Shown: positions 1 through 6,905 of the stretch, piece by piece | Layout of the letters: each line of letters starts with the position of its first letter | Position numbering within the stretch: position 1 is the stretch's first letter | From: Tannerella sp. | Lineage (GTDB): Bacteria > Bacteroidota > Bacteroidia > Bacteroidales > Tannerellaceae | NCBI GenBank assembly: GCA_031288935.1 | Contig: JAITQL010000121.1 | Coordinates: forward strand, 1-8,114 | Direction: 5' to 3' | DNA length: 8,114 nt | Notes under the pieces: model-generated | Told to the model about the DNA's origin: nothing | The model's database searches: none | What the model saw: the letters and a program-made list of their open reading frames with translations, nothing else | Program-made: the position numbers and the translations under genes

Positions 1-824
1 TGCTTGGCTACATCCCGCAAAACAATCTTGAAGAAGCGCCTTATGTGGAATGTACCGACCCGATCGACCGTCTGGACGACGTGCTGAACGAAATCATCCC
101 CGACAGCGCCAATCAGGCATACGACATGTACGAAGTCATCGGGACGATTGTAGACAATAACGAGTTTTTCGAAATTCAGAAGGATTACGCCAAGAATATC
201 ATCATCGGTTTTGCCCGTTTCAACGGACAGTCGGTGGGTATTGTCGCCAACCAGCCGAAATTTCTGGCCGGCGTTTTGGATTGCAACGCTTCGCGCAAAG
301 CCGCGCGTTTCGTGCGCTTCTGTGATGCGTTTAACATTCCCTTAGTGACGCTGGTCGACGTGCCGGGCTTCCTTCCGGGTACCGGACAGGAATACAACGG
401 GGTCATCCTTCACGGGGCAAAATTGCTTTACGCTTACGGCGAAGCAACCGTACCGAAAGTGACCGTGACCCTGCGCAAGTCGTATGGTGGTTCGCACATC
501 GTGATGAGTTGCAAGCAGCTGCGCGGCGATTTGAACTATGCCTGGCCGACAGCCGAAATCGCGGTAATGGGGGGCGCCGGCGCAGCGGAAGTGTTGTATG
601 CCAAAGAAATCAAGGAGGCAACGAATCCGGCGACGCTCATGGCTGAAAAAATAAGTGAATACGACAATCTGTTTGCCAATCCGTACAATGCAGCCAAATA
701 CGGTTATATTGACGATGTCATTGAACCGCGGAATACACGTTTCCGCATCACGCGCGCCTTGCAGCAGCTGCAAACAAAGAAATTGACAAACCCGCCGAAA
801 AAGCACGGCAATATTCCACTCTAA
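1..824 (+). CDS. mmdA: Methylmalonyl-CoA decarboxylase, carboxyltransferase (alpha) subunit, C-terminal part (5' end outside window)
   Basis: This is the carboxyltransferase subunit of a biotin-dependent, Na+-pumping acyl-CoA decarboxylase. It moves the carboxyl group of (S)-methylmalonyl-CoA to biotin on the carrier protein, releasing propionyl-CoA in the cytoplasm. The reading frame is open from base 3 and begins LGYIPQNNLEEAP, a sequence typical of the middle of this roughly 515-residue family, so about 273 C-terminal residues are present. A GTG at base 45 lies inside the gene and is not a start. Conserved carboxyltransferase blocks are visible: VDVPGFLPGTGQEYNG, HGAKLLYAYGEATVPKVTV, RKSYGGSHIVMSCK and AWPTAEIAVMGG. 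The end, VIEPRNTRFRITRALQ plus a short basic tail, is normal. The next gene starts 12 bases after the stop, and biotin carrier and beta-subunit genes follow, which favours a decarboxylase over a stand-alone propionyl-CoA carboxylase. Substrate choice (methylmalonyl- rather than another acyl-CoA) rests on family resemblance and context. Confidence 0.93.
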   Translation, partial: LGYIPQNNLEEAPYVECTDPIDRLDDVLNEIIPDSANQAYDMYEVIGTIVDNNEFFEIQKDYAKNIIIGFARFNGQSVGIVANQPKFLAGVLDCNASRKAARFVRFCDAFNIPLVTLVDVPGFLPGTGQEYNGVILHGAKLLYAYGEATVPKVTVTLRKSYGGSHIVMSCKQLRGDLNYAWPTAEIAVMGGAGAAEVLYAKEIKEATNPATLMAEKISEYDNLFANPYNAAKYGYIDDVIEPRNTRFRITRALQQLQTKKLTNPPKKHGNIPL

Positions 825-836
825 TTGAACGGATAT

Positions 837-1724
837 ATGAATATAAGAAGAAAAGGAACGGGAATCGCCCTTTTGCTGATCTGCTGCTGTGCCTCCTTTG
901 TGCAGGGACAGCGAACAGCCAATGTGCGCTTCAATGAAGTACTGGTTATCAACGAAGATAATTTTGTGGATGACTACGGCGTACGGAACGGATGGATCGA
1001 GTTGTACAACAATTCTCCCGGAACGGTGAACATAGGGGGTTGTTACCTGACAAACAACAGGGAGAAACGGGAAATGTACATGATCCCGAAAGGAGACGTG
1101 CTGACAAAAATTCCACCCCGCCAGCATGTGCTGTTTTGGGCGGACAACAAGCCTTCGCGCGGAACGTTTCACTTGAGTTTCACGTTAGATCCGAACAGGG
1201 AAAACTACCTGGCGCTTTACGAAGCCGACGGAAAGACGTTGATCGACACAATAACGATTCCGGCCGGTCAGCGTCCCAATGTCAGCTACGGACTGGTAGA
1301 AGACGGGAGCGGCCCCTGGAAGACACTGGCCAACGTGACGCCAAGCAGTAACAACAAGATTTTGGATACGAACGATAAAATCAGGAATTTTCAGGATAAA
1401 GACGCCTGGGGAGCCGGCATGACGCTCACCGCAATGTCCGTCGTTTTTATAGGACTGATGCTCTTGTTTCTTTCATTCAAATACATCGGGAAGACGGCGG
1501 TCAAAGCCAGCCGGCGCCGCTCGAAACAGTCCGGCGGAGACGGGAAGCATGATCAGGAACCGGCCTCGGGCGAAGTGTTTGCCGCAATTGCCGCCGCGCT
1601 GCACGAAGTGGAAGAAGATGTGCACGATTTTGAGAATACGGTGTTGACGATCCGCAAGGTGGCGCGTAATTATTCGCCCTGGAATTCAAAAATATACGGA
1701 TTGAGAGAGCCTTTGAAAAAATAA
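837..1724 (+). CDS. OadG-like (gamma) subunit of Na+-translocating decarboxylase with periplasmic lamin tail domain
   Basis: This is probably the membrane-anchoring gamma-type subunit that links the carboxyltransferase to the Na+ pump. I chose the ATG at 837 (295 residues); an in-frame TTG at 825 abuts the previous stop and would put extra residues before a normal signal peptide. Residues 1-24 form a signal peptide (basic start, hydrophobic core, likely cleavage after VQG). Residues about 28-172 look like a lamin tail domain: an FNEVLVIN start, GWIELYNNS, GGCYLTNN, and a later beta-rich part ending in a YGLVEDGSGPWKTL block. A single membrane segment spans about 194-214, followed by basic residues (KASRRRSK), so the lamin tail domain should face the periplasm and the tail the cytoplasm. 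The tail ends with AAIAAAL, an acidic stretch, then VLTIRKV and YSPWNSKIYGLRE, which resembles OadG C-termini of Bacteroidales. Ordinary OadG proteins are far shorter and lack the lamin tail domain. Its function here is unknown. Confidence 0.85.
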   Translation: MNIRRKGTGIALLLICCCASFVQGQRTANVRFNEVLVINEDNFVDDYGVRNGWIELYNNSPGTVNIGGCYLTNNREKREMYMIPKGDVLTKIPPRQHVLFWADNKPSRGTFHLSFTLDPNRENYLALYEADGKTLIDTITIPAGQRPNVSYGLVEDGSGPWKTLANVTPSSNNKILDTNDKIRNFQDKDAWGAGMTLTAMSVVFIGLMLLFLSFKYIGKTAVKASRRRSKQSGGDGKHDQEPASGEVFAAIAAALHEVEEDVHDFENTVLTIRKVARNYSPWNSKIYGLREPLKK

Positions 1725-1746
1725 TATTTAAAACAGTAATCAAGTT

Positions 1747-2178
1747 ATGAAACAATTCAAATATACGATCAACGGGAGTATCTATAATGTAACGGTACAC
1801 AAAGTGGAAGATACAATCGCCGAAGTGGAGGTAAACGGCACGCCGTACAAGGTGCTGTTGGACAAGCCGGCCAAGAAACAGGTAATTACCATTAAACGCC
1901 CGGCGCAAGCCCCGACCACGTCGTCGGGTACGCCCCTCGTGTCGAGACCGGCAAGCGCCAGCGCGTCAGGTGTCGTCAAGTCGCCGCTGCCCGGTGTGAT
2001 TTTAAGTATTGACTGCAAGGTGGGGGATGAAGTAAAGAAAGGGGATAAGCTGCTTGTCCTCGAGGCCATGAAAATGGAGAATACCATCCCTGCCGAAAAC
2101 TCCGGTAAAATCGCCGAAATCAAAGTCAGTAAAGGTGATTCGGTTTTGGAAGGCGCCGAGTTGATAATTATTAAATAG
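1747..2178 (+). CDS. mmdC: Biotin carboxyl carrier protein of methylmalonyl-CoA decarboxylase
   Basis: This 143-residue carrier protein shuttles the carboxyl group on covalently bound biotin from the carboxyltransferase to the membrane beta subunit. The C-terminal biotinyl domain covers about residues 74-143 and contains the classic EAMKM motif at 106-110, so the biotinylated lysine is Lys109. The domain has the usual flanking hairpins, SPLPGVI near 79-85 and GDSVLEGAELIII at the end. An N-terminal segment (1-45; MKQFKYTINGSIYNVTV) is typical of decarboxylase carrier proteins, and a Pro/Ala/Ser/Thr-rich flexible linker (about 52-75) joins the two. The start has no Shine-Dalgarno sequence but an A/T-rich leader, as is common in Bacteroidetes. 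It lies 22 bases after the gamma-like gene and 8 bases before mmdB. Biotinylation requires a BirA ligase encoded elsewhere. Confidence 0.95.
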   Translation: MKQFKYTINGSIYNVTVHKVEDTIAEVEVNGTPYKVLLDKPAKKQVITIKRPAQAPTTSSGTPLVSRPASASASGVVKSPLPGVILSIDCKVGDEVKKGDKLLVLEAMKMENTIPAENSGKIAEIKVSKGDSVLEGAELIIIK

Positions 2179-2186
2179 AGGAAATC

Positions 2187-3347
2187 ATGCAAGACAGTTT
2201 TTTTTCATTCCTCGGAGAAAACCTCCAGACGTTTTTTACCTACACAGGCTTCTATAATGCCACCCCCGGCCATTTCGTCATGCTGGCGGTGGGTCTGATC
2301 TTTATTTTTCTGGCGATACGGTATGAATTTGAACCGATGCTGCTTATTCCGATCGGTTTCGGAATGTTGATCGGCAACATTCCCTTCAAGGATGCCGGAT
2401 TGCAGATAGGGATTTACGAAGAAGGCTCCGTATTGAACATCCTCTACCAGGGCGTGCGGCAGGGATGGTATCCCCCGTTGATCTTTCTGGGCATCGGGGC
2501 TATGACCGACTTCTCGGCATTGATTTCCAATCCGAAACTGATGTTGATCGGCGCGGCGGCTCAATTTGGTATCTTTGGTGCGTACATCATTGCCCTTCAA
2601 TTGGGCTTTGAACCCAATCAGGCAGGCGCCATCGGCATCATCGGCGGTGCAGACGGCCCGACGGCCATCTTCCTGTCCTCCAAGCTGGCTCCGAATCTGA
2701 TGGGCGCCATTGCCGTTTCGGCCTATTCCTACATGGCGCTCGTGCCCATTATCCAGCCGCCGTTCATGCGGCTGCTGACAACGAAAAAGGAACGGCTGAT
2801 GCGGATGAAGTCCCCGCGGGTCGTGTCTTCGACGGAAAAGATTGTGTTCGCAATTGTCGGTTTGTTATTGACCTGCCTGCTGGTGCCCTCGGGATTGCCG
2901 CTGCTGGGAATGTTGTTTTTCGGAAACCTGCTGAAGGAAAGTGGCGTCACGCGGCGGTTGGCCGAAACAGCCCGCGGGCCGTTGATTGACACCATCACCA
3001 TCCTGCTGGGCGTGACGGTCGGCGCTTCGACGCAGGCGTCCGAATTTCTGACCATCAATTCGATAAAGATATTCGGACTGGGCGCCCTGTCGTTTGTGAT
3101 TGCCACGTGTGCAGGTGTTTTGTTCGTAAAATTTTTCAACCTTTTCCTGAAACAGGGGAACAGGATCAATCCGCTGATCGGCAATGCCGGCGTATCGGCT
3201 GTGCCGGACTCCGCCCGTATTTCACAAACCGTAGGGATGGAATATGATCCGAAAAACTATCTGCTGATGCACGCCATGGGGCCGAATGTGGCCGGCGTGA
3301 TCGGTTCGGCGGTAGCTGCCGGTATCCTGCTGGGTTTCCTGGGATAA
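2187..3347 (+). CDS. mmdB: Na+-translocating decarboxylase beta subunit (OadB/MmdB family)
   Basis: This 386-residue integral membrane protein decarboxylates carboxybiotin and couples the reaction to Na+ export. Length and sequence fit the OadB family throughout, with about nine or more hydrophobic membrane segments. The residues known to matter in Klebsiella OadB all have counterparts: GGADGPTAIF at 153-162 gives Asp156 (Klebsiella Asp203), Tyr182 matches Tyr229 by spacing, and INPLIGNAGVSAVPDSAR at 327-344 gives Asn328, Gly332, Ser337 and Arg344 (Asn373, Gly377, Ser382, Arg389). The correspondence is from memory and from matching spacing. The protein therefore looks catalytically intact. 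AGAGGA at 2177-2182, which overlaps the mmdC stop, is a clear ribosome binding site 4 bases before the ATG. It is the only good one in this operon, perhaps because of translational coupling. It is the last gene of the operon, ending 24 bases before the terminator stem. Confidence 0.96.
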   Translation: MQDSFFSFLGENLQTFFTYTGFYNATPGHFVMLAVGLIFIFLAIRYEFEPMLLIPIGFGMLIGNIPFKDAGLQIGIYEEGSVLNILYQGVRQGWYPPLIFLGIGAMTDFSALISNPKLMLIGAAAQFGIFGAYIIALQLGFEPNQAGAIGIIGGADGPTAIFLSSKLAPNLMGAIAVSAYSYMALVPIIQPPFMRLLTTKKERLMRMKSPRVVSSTEKIVFAIVGLLLTCLLVPSGLPLLGMLFFGNLLKESGVTRRLAETARGPLIDTITILLGVTVGASTQASEFLTINSIKIFGLGALSFVIATCAGVLFVKFFNLFLKQGNRINPLIGNAGVSAVPDSARISQTVGMEYDPKNYLLMHAMGPNVAGVIGSAVAAGILLGFLG

Positions 3348-3371
3348 AAGAGAAAGAACGTCTGAAAGGCG

Positions 3372-3416
3372 AAAGCACGAAGGGTGGAAATAAATATTCC
3401 CCCTTCGTGCTTTTTT
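3372..3416 (+). terminator. Intrinsic terminator of the decarboxylase operon
   Basis: A perfect 13-bp stem is formed by 3372-3384 (AAAGCACGAAGGG) and 3401-3413 (CCCTTCGTGCTTT). The 16-base loop contains a second small pairing, GGAA with TTCC. The stem runs straight into a T tract on the plus strand (3411-3416), as expected for Rho-independent termination after mmdB. The A-rich left flank makes it less suited to the other strand. Confidence 0.93.
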
Positions 3417-3572
3417 GTTTCACGCGGATGCTCGCAGATTAAAACCTTCTGCAAAGCGAACCGTTGTGTTTCGAGTACTGCGCAGTAGCCCGATACAAGT
3501 TAATGCGGTCTTGTCTTTTTTGTATTGCCGGTTAACGATCCGGCTATTATATCCCGGATTTTTATTCACGCT
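3417..3572. other. Intergenic spacer with a 12-base palindrome
   Basis: No coding frame is credible between the operon terminator and the promoter of the glycoside hydrolase gene. The spacer holds a perfect 12-base palindrome, TACTGCGCAGTA (3476-3487). It also holds a small hairpin, GCCGG (3527-3531) with CCGGC (3540-3544) around an 8-base loop. The palindrome lies about 110 bases upstream of the -7 element, too far for simple steric repression of that promoter. Its role, if any, is unknown. Confidence 0.4.
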
Positions 3573-3604
3573 CTTGTAAATCTCATATTTTTCATGTACG
3601 TTTG
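3573..3604 (+). promoter_or_regulatory. Bacteroidetes-type promoter of the glycoside hydrolase gene
   Basis: CTTG at 3573-3576 stands for the -33 element (consensus TTTG, one mismatch). It is followed by exactly 20 bases and TACGTTTG at 3597-3604, a full match to the -7 consensus TAnnTTTG used by the Bacteroidetes primary sigma factor. Transcription would start near 3610-3614, giving an A-rich leader of about 25 bases before the ATG at 3636, with no Shine-Dalgarno sequence. Such leaders are usual in this phylum. Confidence 0.7.
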
Positions 3605-3635
3605 CGGGATGAAAAACAAATAAAAAAAGTTTTCT

Positions 3636-6600
3636 ATGAGAAAGAATTTGATTTTACTGCTAATGGCGACAGGTTGCCTTTCATGCCGGACGAATCCGGC
3701 GGACAATGATACGGGTAATGATGCTATCGCTACGTTTAAAGAACTCTCCGCCCAATTTGCCGAACCTTCCAAAGAGTATGGAACGGCGCCGTTGTGGGTG
3801 TGGAATACCCGTGTAACGCATGAACTGATCGACGCCTCCATGAAGGAACTGAAGGAACAGGGCTTCGGAGGCGTCTTTATTCATCCGCGGCCGGGATTGA
3901 TTACGGAATATATCTCGGACGAGTGGTATGAACTGTGCCGCTATACGGTGGATACAGGGAAAAAACTGGACATGCATGTCTGGATTTATGACGAAAACTC
4001 CTATCCGAGCGGGTTTGCCGGAGGACATGTGCCGGCGCTGATGCCTGAAAGCTATAATCAGGGCAAATGCCTGCTGCCGGTGAAATACGAGGTCTTTCCC
4101 GATACCGTACCGGATGTGTTTCTGTGTTACAGGAAAGAGGAGAACGGCTCGTTCCGGGAGATTTCCTCCGGATTGAACGGCGAGCTTGGGAAAAAGGGCG
4201 AATATTATGCGCTGAGAAAAGGGTATGACCATCAATCGCCCTGGTACGGGGGCTTTTCGTATGTCGACCTGCTGTATCCCGGCGTGACGCAGAAGTTTAT
4301 TGAAGTCACGATGGACGGCTACAAGCGTACGCTCGGCGACGAATTTGGAAAGACCGTCCCCGGCTGGTTTACCGACGAGCCGAATATCAATCCGCCCGGC
4401 GGTATCCGCTGGACGCCCGATCTGTTTGACGTTTTCCAGGCTAAGTGGGGGTATGATTTGAAAGCCTGCCTGCCTTCCCTGCTGGAAGAAACGGGCGACT
4501 GGAAACGGGTGCGTCACAATTACACGCAAACGCTGCTGCAACTGTTTATCGACCGCTGGGCAAAGCCCTGCTACGAGTATTGCGAGGCAAACAACCTCAA
4601 GCTGACCGGTCATTACTGGGAGCATGGATGGCCGGACATCGCCGACGGGGGAGACAACATGGCCATGTATGCCTGGCATCAGCAACCGGCAATCGACATG
4701 CTTTTCAACCAGTTCAACGACGTGTCGCCGCAGGCGCAGTTCGGCAATGTCCGCGCCGTGAAGGAACTGGCCAGCGTAGCCAACCAGATGGGATACCGGC
4801 GTACGCTGAGCGAAACGTATGGCGGCGGCGGATGGGAGGAATCGTTCTTCGATTTCAAGCGGCTGGGCGACTGGGAATATGCGCTGGGCGTCAATTTCAT
4901 GAACCAGCACCTGGCGCACCTGAGCATTGCCGGCGCACGGAAATATGATTACCCGCCGACTTTTTCCGGACATTCGCCCTGGTGGCCTTATTACCGGACG
5001 CTGAACCTGCACTTCGCCCGCCTGTCGATGGCGCTTTCCGCCGGCGAACAGGTCAACGACATCCTGATTCTCGAACCCACCACTTCGATCTGGCTCTACT
5101 ATGCCTACCGGTACAGTAACCCGAGGTACATGGAGATCGGAAAGACGTTTCAGCAGTTTGTCACCGCCCTTGAAAAGGCGCAGGTGGAATATGATCTCGG
5201 TTCGGAAAATATCATCGGGGATCAGGGGAAGGTGGCGAAAGACAAGTTCGTCGTGGGTCGCCGCGCCTATTCCAAAGTCGTCATCCCGCCCGGAACCGAG
5301 AATCTGGATGCGCCGACCTTCGCGCTGTTGCAGGAATTTGCCAAGAACGGCGGAACGGTTCTGGCCTACGCCCGGCCGGATTGCGTGGACGGCGCCCCGA
5401 GCGACGCGGCGCAAAGCTTCTTTTCCGATCCGAAAAACGTCACCCTGCCGGATCCCTCCGGCGCCTTGACGGACTTGACGCCTTTTCTTCAGGACGGGAT
5501 TCGCTTCCGTGCCGCATCCGGCAACGACCTGTACCATCACCGCCGGATGATGAAAGAGGGACAGGTACTGTTTCTCTCCAATGCCGGCCAGAGCGAGCCG
5601 GCCAGGGGCAGCGTGCAGCTGAAAGGCAGGGACGCCGTCGAGCTGAACACGCTGACGGGACAGATGGCCGATTATCCCGAAACGGCCGGCGACGGCGACG
5701 GCCGCATCCTGCTGGATTACGATCTGCCGCCGGCCGGCAGCCTGCTCCTGTACGTATTCGACCGGAAACAGGACGGATTTGACCTGCCCGAACGGGGAGG
5801 CAAGTACACGGAAGTAACGTCCGGAACGGCTTCTTCCGTCCGCCCGGAATCGGAAAACGTGCTGACCCTTGACTTTTGCGATTTAACAATCGGAAAGGAC
5901 AGTTACAGGGAGCTGCACGTGTTCGACGCGGCCGACAGGGCGTTCAAGTATCACGGCTTCAGCGACGGCAATCCGTGGAACACCTCCGTACAGTACAAAA
6001 ACAGCATCGTCAGTCGCGACACGTTTACGGCCGGCGGGTTTACGGCCGCCTACCGCTTTGTCGTCGGCGCCGCCTTTGACGTCTCCGGCCTGCAGGCGGT
6101 GGTAGAACGTCCGGACTTGTACGAAATCAGCATCAACGGCCATGCCGTAGCGCCCCAGGCCGGCGCCTGGTGGTTAGACCGGGAGACGGGCGTCTGCCCG
6201 ATTGGCGAATACGTGAAGCAGGGAGAAAATGTGCTTGCACTGAAGGTGTCGCCCATGAAAATCATGGCCGAGATCGAGCCGGTGTATATCCGGGGGCATT
6301 TCGGCGTGACGCCCGCCGCCAGGGGATGGGAAATTACCGCCCCGGCCGCAACGTTCACCCTCGGCAGCTGGAAGGAACAGGGCTGGGCGTTCTATCCGGG
6401 CGCCGTGGCATATACCCGGCAGTTTCAGGTAGATGATCCGTCGGGCCGTTTCATTGTGGAGATCGAAGACTGGAAAGGAACCGTGGCCGAGGTATCGGTG
6501 AACGGGACGGTCGCCGGCATCATCGGCTTTGAGCCGTACCGCGTGGAGGTATCCGGCCTGCTGAAAAAGGGCGAAAACACGGTTGCGGTCAAAGTCGTCG

Positions 6601-6761
6601 GCAGCAACAAGAATCTCCTTGGCCCGTTCCACAACAACCCCGCGCCGGGACTGGTCAGTCCCGGGCACTTCCGGAACGTGAAAGCCCTTCCCCCCGGCAA
6701 CGAGTATCAGCAACTCGACTACGGTCTGAAGAAAGACTTCGCGCTGAAAAAAGCCGAATAA
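3636..6761 (+). CDS. Lipoprotein glycoside hydrolase, GH106-like (alpha-L-rhamnosidase-related)
   Basis: This is a 1041-residue exported enzyme, probably acting on plant or host polysaccharide side chains. The family best known from Bacteroides alpha-L-rhamnosidases fits best, but the substrate is not certain. Residues 1-13 are a lipoprotein signal peptide with the lipid-bearing cysteine most likely Cys14 (ATGC); Cys17 is a second candidate. An acidic, Asn/Asp-rich stretch follows. The catalytic barrel covers about residues 45-500, with PLWVWN (52-57), GFGGVFIHPRPGL (76-88), IYDENSYPSGFAGG (117-130), GWFTDEPN (243-250), GHYWEH (325-330) and SETYGGGGW (392-400). Glu248 and Glu393 are candidate catalytic acids. 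Residues about 505-585 resemble the Rossmann-like domain that follows the barrel in related enzymes (VVIPPGTENLD, FAKNGGTVLAYARPD). Beta-sandwich domains make up the rest. The final one (about 895-1015: WKGTVAEVSVNG, PYRVEVSGLLKKGENTVAVKV) resembles sugar-binding domains of GH2 and GH106 enzymes. It has its own promoter, and no SusC/SusD genes are visible in the window. Confidence 0.8.
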   Translation: MRKNLILLLMATGCLSCRTNPADNDTGNDAIATFKELSAQFAEPSKEYGTAPLWVWNTRVTHELIDASMKELKEQGFGGVFIHPRPGLITEYISDEWYELCRYTVDTGKKLDMHVWIYDENSYPSGFAGGHVPALMPESYNQGKCLLPVKYEVFPDTVPDVFLCYRKEENGSFREISSGLNGELGKKGEYYALRKGYDHQSPWYGGFSYVDLLYPGVTQKFIEVTMDGYKRTLGDEFGKTVPGWFTDEPNINPPGGIRWTPDLFDVFQAKWGYDLKACLPSLLEETGDWKRVRHNYTQTLLQLFIDRWAKPCYEYCEANNLKLTGHYWEHGWPDIADGGDNMAMYAWHQQPAIDMLFNQFNDVSPQAQFGNVRAVKELASVANQMGYRRTLSETYGGGGWEESFFDFKRLGDWEYALGVNFMNQHLAHLSIAGARKYDYPPTFSGHSPWWPYYRTLNLHFARLSMALSAGEQVNDILILEPTTSIWLYYAYRYSNPRYMEIGKTFQQFVTALEKAQVEYDLGSENIIGDQGKVAKDKFVVGRRAYSKVVIPPGTENLDAPTFALLQEFAKNGGTVLAYARPDCVDGAPSDAAQSFFSDPKNVTLPDPSGALTDLTPFLQDGIRFRAASGNDLYHHRRMMKEGQVLFLSNAGQSEPARGSVQLKGRDAVELNTLTGQMADYPETAGDGDGRILLDYDLPPAGSLLLYVFDRKQDGFDLPERGGKYTEVTSGTASSVRPESENVLTLDFCDLTIGKDSYRELHVFDAADRAFKYHGFSDGNPWNTSVQYKNSIVSRDTFTAGGFTAAYRFVVGAAFDVSGLQAVVERPDLYEISINGHAVAPQAGAWWLDRETGVCPIGEYVKQGENVLALKVSPMKIMAEIEPVYIRGHFGVTPAARGWEITAPAATFTLGSWKEQGWAFYPGAVAYTRQFQVDDPSGRFIVEIEDWKGTVAEVSVNGTVAGIIGFEPYRVEVSGLLKKGENTVAVKVVGSNKNLLGPFHNNPAPGLVSPGHFRNVKALPPGNEYQQLDYGLKKDFALKKAE

Positions 6762-6771
6762 ACGGGAGGAC

Positions 6772-6784
6772 GACGGTCGCCGTC
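6772..6784. repeat. Small inverted repeat after the glycoside hydrolase gene
   Basis: GACGG (6772-6776) and CCGTC (6780-6784) can pair around a 3-base loop, 11 bases after the stop codon. It is short and stands next to the much stronger hairpin at 6794-6841. It may add to transcript-end structure or be chance. Confidence 0.35.
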
Positions 6785-6793
6785 TCATGACAT

Positions 6794-6841
6794 GTGAAGC
6801 CATCCGGGGAGCGTACATTCGCCTGCCCCGGATGGCTTCAC
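6794..6841. terminator. Long perfect hairpin between convergent genes, probable bidirectional terminator or 3'-end stabiliser
   Basis: Positions 6794-6809 (GTGAAGCCATCCGGGG) and 6826-6841 are perfect reverse complements, giving a 16-bp GC-rich stem around a 16-base loop. The loop can pair a little more (GCG 6811-6813 with CGC 6820-6822). It lies 32 bases past the glycoside hydrolase stop and 64 bases past the end of the oppositely oriented RNase H gene, the usual place for a shared terminator. Neither side carries a run of T, so it is not a textbook intrinsic terminator. It may instead block exonucleases or work with Rho. Confidence 0.6.
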
Positions 6842-6905
6842 TGCTTTACCGTGCAGACCGTCCCGCGGATTCCGTTCCCGTTGCCGGACGGCCCGCCAAG
6901 ACCCG

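Noticed and set aside
825..836. TTG at 825 as the start of the gamma-like gene
   Set aside because: The ATG at 837 gives a normal signal peptide (MNIRRKG followed by a hydrophobic core). The TTG would only add four residues.
342..1172. 276-codon minus-strand open frame opposite mmdA and the gamma-like gene
   Set aside because: It crosses two well-supported genes on the other strand and has no recognisable domain.
3609..3623. Four-codon upstream frame (MKNK) before the glycoside hydrolase gene
   Set aside because: It lies at or next to the expected transcription start, so it may not be on the mRNA at all, and such short A-rich frames arise by chance.
3681..5540. 619-codon minus-strand open frame opposite the glycoside hydrolase gene
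   Set aside because: It is antisense to a clear enzyme with conserved motifs. Its product shows no recognisable domain, is rich in Arg, Val and Gly, and looks like a shadow frame of GC-rich coding DNA.
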